From assembly GCA_963576725.1 (NCBI GenBank), contig OY755236.1, positions 71,766,379 to 71,830,378 of the forward strand: a stretch of 64,000 nucleotides of DNA. The letters are read 5' to 3'. The DNA comes from Azorinus chamasolen (taxonomy: Eukaryota; Mollusca; Bivalvia; Cardiida; Solecurtidae). Below are positions 32,797 to 43,500 of the stretch, one piece after another. Each line of letters starts with the position of its first letter. The stretch's first letter is position 1. Below the pieces are notes generated by a model, which made no database searches, was not told the DNA's origin, and saw nothing but the letters and a program-made list of their open reading frames with translations. A program made the translations under genes and the position numbers.

Positions 32797-33003
32797 ACCC
32801 TTTCCTTCATATAAATGCTTTTTCACACATTTGCAAACAGAGTAGACAAAGATCAGGTCTGTTTGCTAATGGAATTTAAAATATCTTTTTTTTTTACTTT
32901 CTAAAATGATTGCAATGTTCCACCTTCGATATTTCATTATAACTGTGTTGTCCATGAATATTCAGTAGTTATTGAAATTTGGAACAGACATAGAACAGTT
33001 AAG
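32797..33003. mobile_element. Family B MITE without hairpin core
   Basis: AACCCTTTCCTTCATATAAA, TTTGCAAACAGAGTAGAC, GTCTGTTTGCTAATGGAATT, TGCAATGTTCCACCTTC and GAATATTCAGTAG. The core is collapsed to a short GATCAGG. Confidence 0.75.
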
Positions 33004-33144
33004 ACAGTTTACCAATTTAGTGATGGTTGTTGTCTTCGGGGATATCAACAACTCCTCTTCGAACTGTCTGGTCTGAGTCTACACTGTTTACAAAAATAGC
33101 AATGTATGTGATCAACATGAGAAGGGTTAGCCCTAGATAGTGTA

Positions 33145-33426
33145 TTAACCTTCTCCTTCATAAATACGCCTCCGTAAAAGTCACCTTTTGAAACCATTAT
33201 GATAAATAGAGCATTTGCTCCATAGGAGCAAATGCTCTATTTATCACAATGGTTTCAAAACTGTACAATGGTTTCAAAATTACAATTCTGAACAAAGCTA
33301 TATAATTCTATATATTTCAAAATTATACGAATCTAAATATTTCCTTTTCTCTAGTAAATGCTTCTTTTTGGTAGATTTATTCAAAAAGGTTGTATCTAAA
33401 AATAGCCTATAGTGGGAATGGGTTAA
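33145..33426. mobile_element. Family A TTAA MITE, expanded
   Basis: TTAACCTTCTCCTTCATAAA to TATAGTGGGAATGGGTTAA. The central palindrome (about 33187-33261) is perfect around GCATTTGCTCCATAGGAGC. An internal duplication of ACAATGGTTTCAAAA lengthens the right arm. Confidence 0.85.
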
Positions 33427-33429
33427 TGT

Positions 33430-33640
33430 TAATCAGCCTCGTGAACTTTGTGTGTTTTATGTTTTTATGAATAATATCCCCTTGCATGTACATGTATATA
33501 AATCGGTTGTTAAAGCTCTTCAGAGCATGTGTTTTAAACTGCACTTTGTGCCAGATATTGGATAGTTTTGATACCCGACTTTAAAGTTTATCAATAAATA
33601 TTACTTGACTTGACTTGACTTGAGTAAAGGGTTATAGGAA
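33430..33640 (+). repeat. LINE-type 3' end with (TTGAC)n tail
   Basis: Ends TCAATAAATATTACTTGACT followed by TTGACTTGACTTGAG, a simple pentanucleotide tail as seen at the 3' ends of some CR1-like elements. The coding part is absent. Confidence 0.5.
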
Positions 33641-33736
33641 ATTGGAAGGTGCACACAGGTGCTTTAACGAGGAAGTCCCTACAATGAACACATATTTTCA
33701 ACAATGTCATTAAACTTAATATTTGTTATGTTCAAT

Positions 33737-33898
33737 TAAGAAATGAATGACGTGCTCCCGGTGTTCATGAGGTTATGCAACGCATAGCTTTATGAGCAAA
33801 GTTAGTGAAGCCCGAAGGGCTTCACGTGAATCTTTGCTCGTAAAGCTATGCGTTGCATAACCTCATGAACACCGGGAGCACGTCATTTATTTCTTATA
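33737..33898. mobile_element. Large palindrome, about 80-bp arms (copy 1)
   Basis: AAGAAATGAATGACGTGCTC at the left is mirrored by GAGCACGTCATTTATTTCTT at the right, with nearly continuous pairing to the centre GAAGGGCTTC. A foldback element by structure; no ORF. Confidence 0.9.
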
Positions 33899-34398
33899 TT
33901 TATATTCCATTGTATTTCTTATATTTCAACGGATTTTTTTTAAATATTATATACCGGTCACGTAATAGCCGCTTTCTAGGTCGTTGCCAGGTTCATTTCT
34001 AACGTAGTAGGATTGTTGGAGATAACGCTCCTTACGTCACGTGTACATAACACGGAAGTGACGTTACGTCGCTTGGGAACAGACGTTGATTAATAGAGTT
34101 TGAATGTAGTACGCAAAGAGATAATTGAGAGAAGTAAATTGTGAAAGAAGAAGACGTGTCAATCATCTATTCCCGTCCCATATAGACAAGGATCTCTATA
34201 TATGGTATGAAAAACAGTCCCAAACACATATTATAAATATAGAATGAATACAAGATTTTAATCAGTAAATTGTCCAGTGGAATTCTGGGAAAAGGAGAAC
34301 CGACTCAAACCGGTATTGAAATGAACGTTCATGGGAAAATGCAACTTTCTTTTTAGAATAAGGTTATATAAGGACGTTGCAGGGCGAATGTAAATATT
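33899..34398. other. Segment between two palindromes, CpG- and CRE-like-rich
   Basis: Holds a cluster CTTACGTCACGTG, GGAAGTGACGTTACGTC (34030-34075) resembling CRE/ETS sites. It may be the interior of a larger foldback element whose ends are the palindromes; promoter function is speculative. Confidence 0.3.
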
Positions 34399-34549
34399 TA
34401 AGAAATGAATGACGTGCTTCCGGTGTTCATGAGGTTATGCAAAGCATAGCTTTACGAGCAAAGTTAGTGAAGCCCGAAGGTGAATCTTTGCTCGTAAAGC
34501 TATGCGTTGCATAACCCATGAACACCGGGAGCACGTCATTTATTTCTTA
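34399..34549. mobile_element. Large palindrome (copy 2)
   Basis: Same arms as 33737-33898, with a 10-base central deletion and small arm differences. Confidence 0.88.
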
Positions 34550-34578
34550 TATTTATATTCCATTGTATTTCTTATATT

Positions 34579-34677
34579 TAAGAAATGAATGACGTGCTTC
34601 CGGTGTTCATGAGGTTATGCAACTTTCTTTTTAGAATAAGGTTATATAAGGACGTTGCAGGGCGAATGTAAATATTC
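34579..34677. repeat. Palindrome left arm plus duplicated tail (copy 3, truncated)
   Basis: AAGAAATGAATGACGTGCTT to GAGGTTATGCAA, fused to AACTTTCTTTTTAGAATAAG...GGGCGAATGTAAATATT, a repeat of 34345-34398. Confidence 0.8.
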
Positions 34678-34745
34678 ATTATTATGAAGATTGTCAATTT
34701 GAACTAGTATCGAAAAATGCCTGTGTGATACAAAATAAACCATTT
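34674..34745. repeat. Dispersed 75-bp repeat, copy 2
   Basis: ATGAAGATTGTCAATTTGAA, AAAAATGCCTGTGTGATACA, AAATAAAC; see 8862-8937. Confidence 0.6.
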
Positions 34746-34834
34746 TCATTGAAATTTCAGCTTTGCCTCAAAACGCCCCAAACTTTTCCTTTTTTTTGGC
34801 TCCAAATGTTACAAAACGTTAATTTAGGGATTTT

Positions 34835-36668
34835 TATGCCCCCAAAGCTAGGCTTTGGCGGCATATAGTGATCGCACCGTGCGTGTGTGGGTGTGTGTGT
34901 GTGTGGGTGTGTGGGTGGGTGGGTGGGTGTGTGGGTGGGTGGGTGGGTGTGTGGGTGTGTGTACCTTTTGTCCGGAGTATATTTCCTTTGTCACATCAGC
35001 TACGGATACCAAATTTGGTGTGTGAGTTCATCTTGGGATGGGGGAGTGTCGCGTACCATTTTCATGTCACTGTGACCTTGACCTTGACCTTTGACCTTGA
35101 TTTTACAAAAAGCTTGTCCGGAGCATATCTCCTTTACCTTACCAGCTACAGATTCCAAATTTGGTGTGTGAGTTCATCTTAGGATGGCGGAGTGTCGCGT
35201 ACCATTTCCAGGTCACTGTGACCTTGACCTTGACCTTTGACCTCGATTTTAAAAAAAGCTTATGCCTTACCAGCTACAAAAAGCTTGTCCGGAGTATATC
35301 TCCTATACCTTACCAGCTAAGGATTCCAAATTTGGTGTGTTAGTTCATCTTGGGATGGGGGAGTGTCGCGTACCATTTTCAGATCACTGTGACCTTGACC
35401 ATGACCTTTGACCGATTTTACAAAAAGCTTGTCCGGAGCATATCTCCTTTACCTTACCAGCTACATATTCCAAATTTGGTGTGTGAGTTCATCTTGGGAT
35501 GGCGGAGTGTCGCGTACCATTTCCAGGTCACTGTGACCTTGACCTTGACCTTTGACCTCGATTTTAAAAAACGCTTATACCTTACCAGCTACAAAAAGCT
35601 TGTCCGGAGTATATCTCCTATTCCTTACCAGCTAAGGATTCCAAATTTGGTGTGTGAGTTCATCTTTGGATGGAGGAGTGTCGCATACCATTTTCAGATC
35701 ACTGTGACCTTGACCATGACCTTTGACCGATTTTACAAAAAGCTTGTCCGGAGCATATCTCCTTTACCTTACCAGCTACAGATTCCAAATTTGGTGTGTG
35801 AGTTCATCTTGGGATGGCGGAATGTCATGTACCATTTCCAGGTCACTATGACCTTAACCTTGACCTTGACCGATTTTACAAAAAGCTTGTCCAGAGCATA
35901 TCTCCTATACCTTACCAGATACGGATTCCAAATTTGGTTTGTGAGATCACCTTCATATGGCGGAGTGTCGCGTACCATTTTCAGGTCACTGTGACCTTGA
36001 CCTTGACCTTTGACCTCGATTTTACAAAAAAGGTTGTCCAGAGAATATCTCTTATACCTTACCAGCTACGGATTCCAAATTTAATGTGTGAGTTTATCTT
36101 GGGATGGCGGAGTGTCGCGTACCATTTTCAGGTCACTGTGACCTTGACCTTTGACCTAGATTTTACACAAAGCTTGTCTGGAGCATTTCTCCTATACCTT
36201 ACCAGCTACGGAATCCAAATTTGGTTTGTGAGTTCATCTTGGGATGGGGGAGAGTCATGTACCATTTTCAGATCACTGACCTTGACCTTGACCTTTGACC
36301 TCAATTTTACAGTCCGGAGCATATCTCCTATATCTTACCAGATACAAAAAGCTTGTCCAGAGCATATCTCCTATACCTTAAACGTTGACAATCAACCCAG
36401 GGTCCTTTTTAACGTTGAGAATGACTTAGGGTCCTTTTTAACTAAGTTTTGACGCTTGGCTCTTTTCTTAGCTATCATAATCGTCAAAGGTTCTGTTTCT
36501 AATGTTAAGGTTCTGTTTCTAATGTTAAGAACTGACTCCTGTGTCATTTTTAACAGCATCAAAATTTCATGTTACACCTGCATTACATTGTATTGTTTTT
36601 CCACCAAAATGCATTTCGGTGTCAAACACTTTGGGGGCATTTGTCACCCGTGACGACCCTCTTGTTTT
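34835..36668. mobile_element. TATGCCCCC-ended element with tandem core
   Basis: Left end TATGCCCCCAAAGCTAGGC...GCATATAG; right end CTTTGGGGGCATTTGTCAC. The interior is a GTGT/GGGT microsatellite (34880-34965), the tandem array, and 300 bp of filler. No transposase is visible; non-autonomous. Confidence 0.7.
35000..36330. repeat. Tandem array, about nine units of 140-170 bp
   Basis: Unit words: CACTGTGACCTTGACCTTGA, AAAAAGCTTGTCCGGAGCAT, CCTTACCAGCTACGGATTCC, AAATTTGGTGTGTGAGTTCA, GGATGGCGGAGTGTCGCGTA. ORFs of about 210 codons (35350-35994, 35814-36452) arise from repeat periodicity. Confidence 0.93.
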
Positions 36669-36863
36669 AACTTATTTTTGACATATTTCATGAGCCAAAT
36701 GCCTGTGATTCCTACATCAAACTAAGTATGTCTGGTATTATGAGTGGTATACACAGTTGGTTTTTATGACAGATTCCATTGAATGGTAGACATGCTACTA
36801 TTGTTTTCCATAACAAACATTTAATTTAATTGATATAAATAACTCTTGTTTTTACCATGCTTT

Positions 36864-37280
36864 TTATGCCCCCAGATCTGATCTGGGAGGCATAATGTTT
36901 TTGCCCTGTCTGTCTGTCTGTTTGTTTGTCAGCAACTTTAACATTAGTCATAACTTTTGAGCCAGTACAGATAGAGACTTGATATTTGGAATACATATGT
37001 ATCTCATACAGCCACACATTTTGAGGGGTGACATGTCAAGGTCAAGGTCATTCTTCAAGGTCAGAGGTCAAATATATACATGTAGGTCAAATCACCGACT
37101 TTACACATTGGCCATAACATTTTGAACCAGTAGAGATAGAGACTTGATATTTAGCATGCATGTGCATCTCATGAAGTTGCACATTTTGAGGGGTGACATT
37201 TCAAGGTCAAGGTCATTTTTTAGGGTCAAAGTTAAAATTTGACAGGGGCATAGTGTTTCACAAACTCATCTTGTTAGCAT
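36864..37280. mobile_element. Small TATGCCCCC element with two internal repeats
   Basis: TATGCCCCCAGATCTGATCT at the left and GACAGGGGCATAGTGTTTCA at the right. Two units of about 165 bp share ATTTTGAGGGGTGACAT and TCAAGGTCAAGGTCATT. Confidence 0.65.
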
Positions 37281-37411
37281 GAAGTCAGTTTCAAGTACAT
37301 GTAACAGGTTCCGATTCTGAAATAATTTTGTGATGCAAAATTTGAAATAAAACTATTGATTAAGATACTACTTTATAAACTCAAGTGTTCAAAGATTAAT
37401 TTATATTTCAG

Positions 37412-37552
37412 GGTGATCAGATTTCCAGTTCACAGTTAGATATAGAGTCCCAGCAACATGTGTTGAAGAGTACCATCCTGAGTGAGCACTGCAAGCGATA
37501 TCCTCCTGCCCTTAGCTACAGAAGAGCATTCATGAAGAAGCTTCTACACACT
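37412..37552 (+). CDS. EEF2KMT: EEF2KMT exon (47 codons)
   Basis: Acceptor TTATATTTCAG, donor GTAAAT, phase 0 at both ends. Encodes a helical segment with SEHCKRYPPALSYRRAFMKK. A family B MITE begins 8 bp into the following intron. Confidence 0.85.
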
Positions 37553-40500
37553 GTAAATATTAACCCTTTCCCTGCTCTTGTTTATTACAAATTTCAATAC
37601 CTACCGAATATTCATGGGCAAAATAGTTATAATGAAATATATGGAAGGTGGAACGTTGTAGTCATTTAAGAAAGTAAGTAAACAGATCAGTCAAATTCCA
37701 TTAACAAACAGAACAGACCATGATAGGATGGCTCTTAAAACCTATAGGAGCCATCTGATCTGGGTCTACTCTGTTTTCAAATATGTGATAAGGCTTTTAT
37801 ATGAAGGAAAGGGTTAAGACATGTTCCCCATACCGAATGAACTTATAGTTTAACCCATTCCCTCATATTGACGCCTTTTGACGACTCTGTAAATGTCACT
37901 TTATGAAACCATTGTGATAAATAGAGCATTTGCTCCTATAGGAGCAAATGCTCTATTTATCACAATGGTTTCAAATTACAAAATTCTAAAACTTTCCTTT
38001 TCTCTAGTTAATGCTCCTTTTCGGTACATTTATTCAAAGAGGTTGGATCTAAAAATAGCCTTTGAGGTAATGGGTTAACAATGATGGACCATTCCACTTT
38101 AAAAATGCAGCATTTCAAGGGGTAAGTGTGATCACTCTTTTAGTATCAGAAATAGTAGAATGGTTGAACATGTGTCTTTAAAACCAGGTGGTTGTTTAAT
38201 GCAGAACAAAAGGAATGCATAAGGCAACAACAAGTGCTTTCTGCATAACATTTGTCCTGCATTAAGCTTTCTCCTGTATGTATGACCCAAAATTATGTCT
38301 CATTTTAGTGTTAAGTTTAGAGAGGTTTTGCTTTATGCATCATGTGATGTCCATTTGTTGATGTGTTTCAGTTGGAGGAGTATGAAGTAGATATTTGTGA
38401 TGAGGTGTACGAGGCATACACAGAGCTACTGCAACAAGCAGAGGCAGAGGAGGACACCCTCTGTTATAAAACATACACGATAGTAAGTACAGCATAGAAA
38501 AATTAACTACATGTGTGTACTATAAGACCAAGTCCACCACACATTACTGCGGGAAAACTGTTTACCAGTAATCCTTATTCAGGGAAAAAAATAATGGCAT
38601 CATGAATATTAATTAATAGTATACCTTACTCAAATACGCTCCTTCTTTACTTATGTAAACTGTACCGGTCACTAAATTACGATAGTGCCCGCTGGAACAT
38701 TATAGTGCCCGCTACGCTCGGTAAGTTCCGGTAGTTTCCGCGCACACGGAAACGCACATACCGGTAAATGAATTGTATAAATAGTATACCTTATCCCAGA
38801 GACATATAGATACATATACATATGGCTCTACCTATCGACATACGCTCCTTCTTTACTTATGTTAAACGTACCAATCCCTAAATTGCAACTGTGCCCACTG
38901 GGACACTATATATGGACCGCTGCGCTCGGTAATTTCCGGTGCTCGGTAATTTCCGCGCATACGGAAACGCACGTTGATGTATTACGTCATTCTAAATTAT
39001 ATATTAATTAATACATAAATACTTGAATAGCATGATCTAATATTTTGATCACTAAGGGACCTTTTCAAAGATTATCTTGTCGAAATACACGTCACATTCT
39101 TGTTACATGCATTCAGCCACAAAGAAAATAATGTTGATCCAGGGTCGTGGTGTTTTTACAGATGTCATGACGCCATCAAATGACGTCATTAGCGCAACGA
39201 CATCATGCATGCATTAGCGCATTATCCTCCTTGATGTTAAGTACTGCCAAATGGTCTGTAAGTTCTCCATATCCAATCAGTTTGATGGATCTGTCTTTCA
39301 ATTCTACATGCATTGAACATCGGTTTCAAAACTATAAATCTAACATCATCACTGCTATGACCACCGACTCCAGTGATGAGTTAGCTACCCGACCACGCTC
39401 TAGATTGAAAAGATAGATCTACTGGGTTTTGCACATTTCAATCCAAGAAATGTATTTAAACAATGCATTTTTCGAAAATAAATTCTGTGTAAAATAATTA
39501 ATATTATTCAGCTTGAATAAATTGATACTAAAATGTTTTTTAACTTTAGTAAAGGAAATCGATCTAATTGTAATTTGATTTGCAGATTAATACAGCTGAA
39601 GGAAAAACTTATTAAACTGAGGTAATCACGGAGCGACACAGAACTGCTAAAATACTTACGTGAACAAAGTAATGCGGTATACTATAAGAAATAGTACAGC
39701 CCACTTCGGGCCTAATTGCATTATAGTGACCTACAAGTCAGCCCGAAAATAGTTTAAGGGCCCTCAGCCTTCGGCTTCGGGCCTTAAACTACTTTCGGGC
39801 TGACTGGTAGGTCACTATAATGCAATAAGGCCCTCAGTGGGCTGTACTATTTCTTATATAGATTAATTATTATACATGTAATAGCACATTGACATATGAC
39901 GTTTTGGCAATACCAGAAACTGTAGAATCATATATATATTAACGGTATATCATGAGCAAACAGTATTTATTTAGTATTGGTATAAATTAGAGTTGGACCC
40001 GTGCCTGTAAAACTTTGCTCAGCATAATCTCAGACTGGAGGAGAGATTTCGTGCTCATACTTTAGCATGACTCAAGATCTGGTGCACAGAGCACAACTTT
40101 TCCTTGAGTATGAGCAAAGTTTTATAGGCAAGGGGTCTATTATAATTCCATACGCAATTGGAGCAGACGCTTCTACAAAACAGATTTTCACAAAACACCA
40201 TGCACATGTTTGTGACAAAGTGTAGATGTCCATGATAATCATGTACTGATCACTGGTTGTGATGTGGTAGCAGTGTAGAGGTATATGGGAGCCATCTGAT
40301 CAGGATCTATTAGATCGAATAAAATTTGTCAACCAGACCGGGGCCTGTGGTTATTTGCACCTCTCAATGATCAGGGTCTATTTTGTTACCGGGTTTTTCA
40401 CGGAAAACTCCGGTTATTGAAATGGTGATGTACGGCGGGCGGGCGGACGGGCGGCTGCCAGTTTTGTCCGGACGATAACTCCTATATGGCTCATGTCATT

Positions 40501-43500
40501 GGATTGAAACTTCATACATAGAAAGATCATGATTAGAGGAAGTGTCATGCACAAGGTCCATAACTCTGGCTTCACTAATATTGGAGTTATACCCATTTGA
40601 ACTTAAAAATGTGTCAGTCCATATGTGTGTCCGTCCGGTCTTGTCCGGGCTGTAACTCAGAACTCCATGGATGGATTGTGAAATCACTTGGCATAAATGT
40701 TCCTCTAGACAGTACGGCGTGTCGCATGAAAAAACCATGTCAATAGCTGAAAGGTCAAGGTCATACTTAGAGGTCAAAGGTCAAAATCATGTATATTTTT
40801 GACCGGATTAACGGATTTTGCTTGTCCGAAGCATATCTCCTACACTACTTCAGCTAGGATCACCAAATATGGTGTGTGAGTACATATTGGGATGGCGGAG
40901 TGTCACATACACTTTATAGGTTTATGTGACCTTGACTTTGGGCTTCATTTACAAGAAAAACTTGTCAGGAGCATAACTCCTATACGGAATCAGCTAGGAT
41001 CACCAATTATGGTGTGTGAGTTCATCTTGGGATGGCGGAGTGTCGCATACTATTTTAAGGTCAATGTGACCTTGACCTTGAACTTTGACTTCAGTTACAA
41101 AAAAAGCTTGTCCGGAGCATATCTCCTACACTACTTCAGCTAGGATCACCAAATATGGTGTGTGAGTTCATCTTGGGATGGCAGAGTGTCACTTACTATT
41201 TTAATGTCAATGTTACCTTGACCTTGAACTTTGACCTCATTTACAAAAAAAGCTTGTCAGAGGCATATCTCGGATAGGGAATCAGCTAGGATCACCAATT
41301 ATGGTGTGTGAGTTCATCTTGGGATGGCGGAGTGTCGCATACTATTTTAAGGTCAATGTGACCTTGACCTTGACCTTAGGCTTCATTTACAAGAAAAACT
41401 TGTCCGGAGCATAACTCCTATACGGAATCAGCTAGGATCACCAAATATGGTGTGTGAGTTCATCTTGGGATGGCAGAGTGTCACTTACTATTTTAATGTC
41501 AATGTTACCTTGACCTTGAACTTTGACCTCATTTACAAAAAAAGCTTGTCAGAGGCATATCTCGGATACGGAATCAGCTAGGATCACCAATTATGGTGTG
41601 TGAGTTCATCTTGGGATGGCGGAGTGTCGCATACTATTTTAAGGTCAATGTGACCTTGACCTTGACCTTAGGCTTCATTTACAAGAAAAACTTGTCCGGA
41701 GCATAACTCCTATACGGAATCAGCTAGGATCACCAAATATGGTGTGTGAGTTCATCTTGGGATGGCAGAGTGTCACTTACTATTTTAATGTCAATGTTAC
41801 CTTGACCTTGAACTTTGACCTCATTTACAAAAAAAGCTTGTCAGAAGCATATCTCCTACACTACTTCAGCTAGGATCACCAAATGTGGTGTGTGAGTACA
41901 TTTTGGGATGGCGGAGTGTCACATACTATTTATAGGTCAATGTGACCTTGACCTTGACCTTTATTTGCAAAAACACTTGTCCGGAGCATACCTCCTATAC
42001 GGAATCAGCTAGGATCACCAAATATGGTGTGTGAGTTCATCTTGGGTTGGCAGAGTGTCACATACTATTTTTAGGTCAATGTGACCTTGACCATGAACTT
42101 TGACCTCATTTGCAAAAAAAGCTTGTCAGAAGCATATCTCCTACACTACTTCAGCTAGGATCACCAAATGTGGTATGTGAGTACATTTTGGTATGGCAGA
42201 GTGTCCATACATGTGATAATTTTTTCGAGGCAAAGAGGGAGATTAGCTTTTCAAATGAGGGAGATTGGGAGACCTACATTTAAATTACATGTACATAAAT
42301 ATCTGCAAGAAAAGCTTTTTTATGTGCGACAAACCATCTTAATTACTAGGGCATTGGACCTTTTTTGCCTATCTAGCACATTACATTTGTGTAATTTAGT
42401 TTGTATTAATTGTATTTATATCCTATTCCTTATTCTATTCTGTACTATTCTCTGTTCTACATCCATCAACATCTACTCTGTTTCCCATTCCTTTCTATTC
42501 CATCCCATTCCCTTGTCTATTCTAATTCCTTTGTGTTTCATTCCATTCTATTCCATTATCTATTCTGTGCTCATATAATCTATTCTAATTACTATTCCTT
42601 TCTATTCTATTTTTGTGTGTGTGTGCTATTATCTATTTCCATATACTCTCTTCTAATTATCATTTCTTTCTATTCATATTTCCATTCTGGCCAATGGATA
42701 GACTTGTGTTTATTATTATTCTTTTAACTGGCCAATTGATAGACATGTGTTTATTATTATTTTTACTATTATTGTTTATATTATTCTCATTCTTATATTA
42801 TATTATTATTGACATTATTGTTTTTATTATTATACCCCCCTTTTGAAAAAATGGGGGTATATTGCTTTGCACATGTCGGTCGGTCGGTCGGTCGGTCGGT
42901 CGGTAGATCGATGGTTTCCGAATGATAACTAATAAACGACTTGGTCTAGAATCTTCAAACTTGCTGTGGTTGTTGGTCATGACAAGTAGATGACCCCTAT
43001 TGTTTTTGAGGTCACTAGGTCAAAGGTCAAGGTCACCATGACCTAAAATGATGAAATAGTTTCCGATCAATAACTGCTCAAGGGTTTGGCTTGGGATCTT
43101 CAAACTTGCTGTGGTGGTTGGTCATAACCACTAGATGACCCCTATTGATTTTTAGGTCACTAGGTCAAAGGTCAAGGTCACCATGACCCTAAATGGATAA
43201 ATGGTTTCCGATCAATAACTGCTCAAGTGTTTAGCTTAGAATCTTCAAACTTGCTGTGGTAGTTGGTCATGACCACAGGATGACCCCTATTGATTTTGAG
43301 GTCACTAGGTCAAAGGTCAAGGTCACCATGACCTTAACTGGTAAAATGGTTTCTGATCAATAACTGCTCAAGGGTTTGGCTTAGGATCTTCAAATTTGCT
43401 TAGGTGTTTGGTCATGACACCTAGATGAGTCCTATTGTTTTTTAGGTCACTAGGTCAAAGGTCAAGGTCACCATGACCTTAAAGGGTGAAATGGTTTGCG

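Noticed and set aside
33187..33261. Hairpins as transcription terminators
   Set aside because: They are dispersed palindromic MITEs in introns and spacers of a eukaryote; no U-tract pattern or operon context.
34030..34075. EEF2KMT promoter and first exon at the CRE/ETS-like cluster
   Set aside because: No FAM86-like initiator exon with a phase-0 donor was found nearby, and the segment sits between palindromic repeats; left as a weak note only.
35350..36452. ORFs of 212-214 codons on the plus strand
   Set aside because: They lie wholly in a 140-170-bp tandem array and their peptides repeat with it (e.g. SVAYHFQVTVTLTL); the frame is open only because unit length and composition allow it.
42168..42846. 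ORFs of 77-136 codons with apparent membrane segments
   Set aside because: Product of a pyrimidine-rich low-complexity tract (Phe/Leu/Ile/Ser runs).
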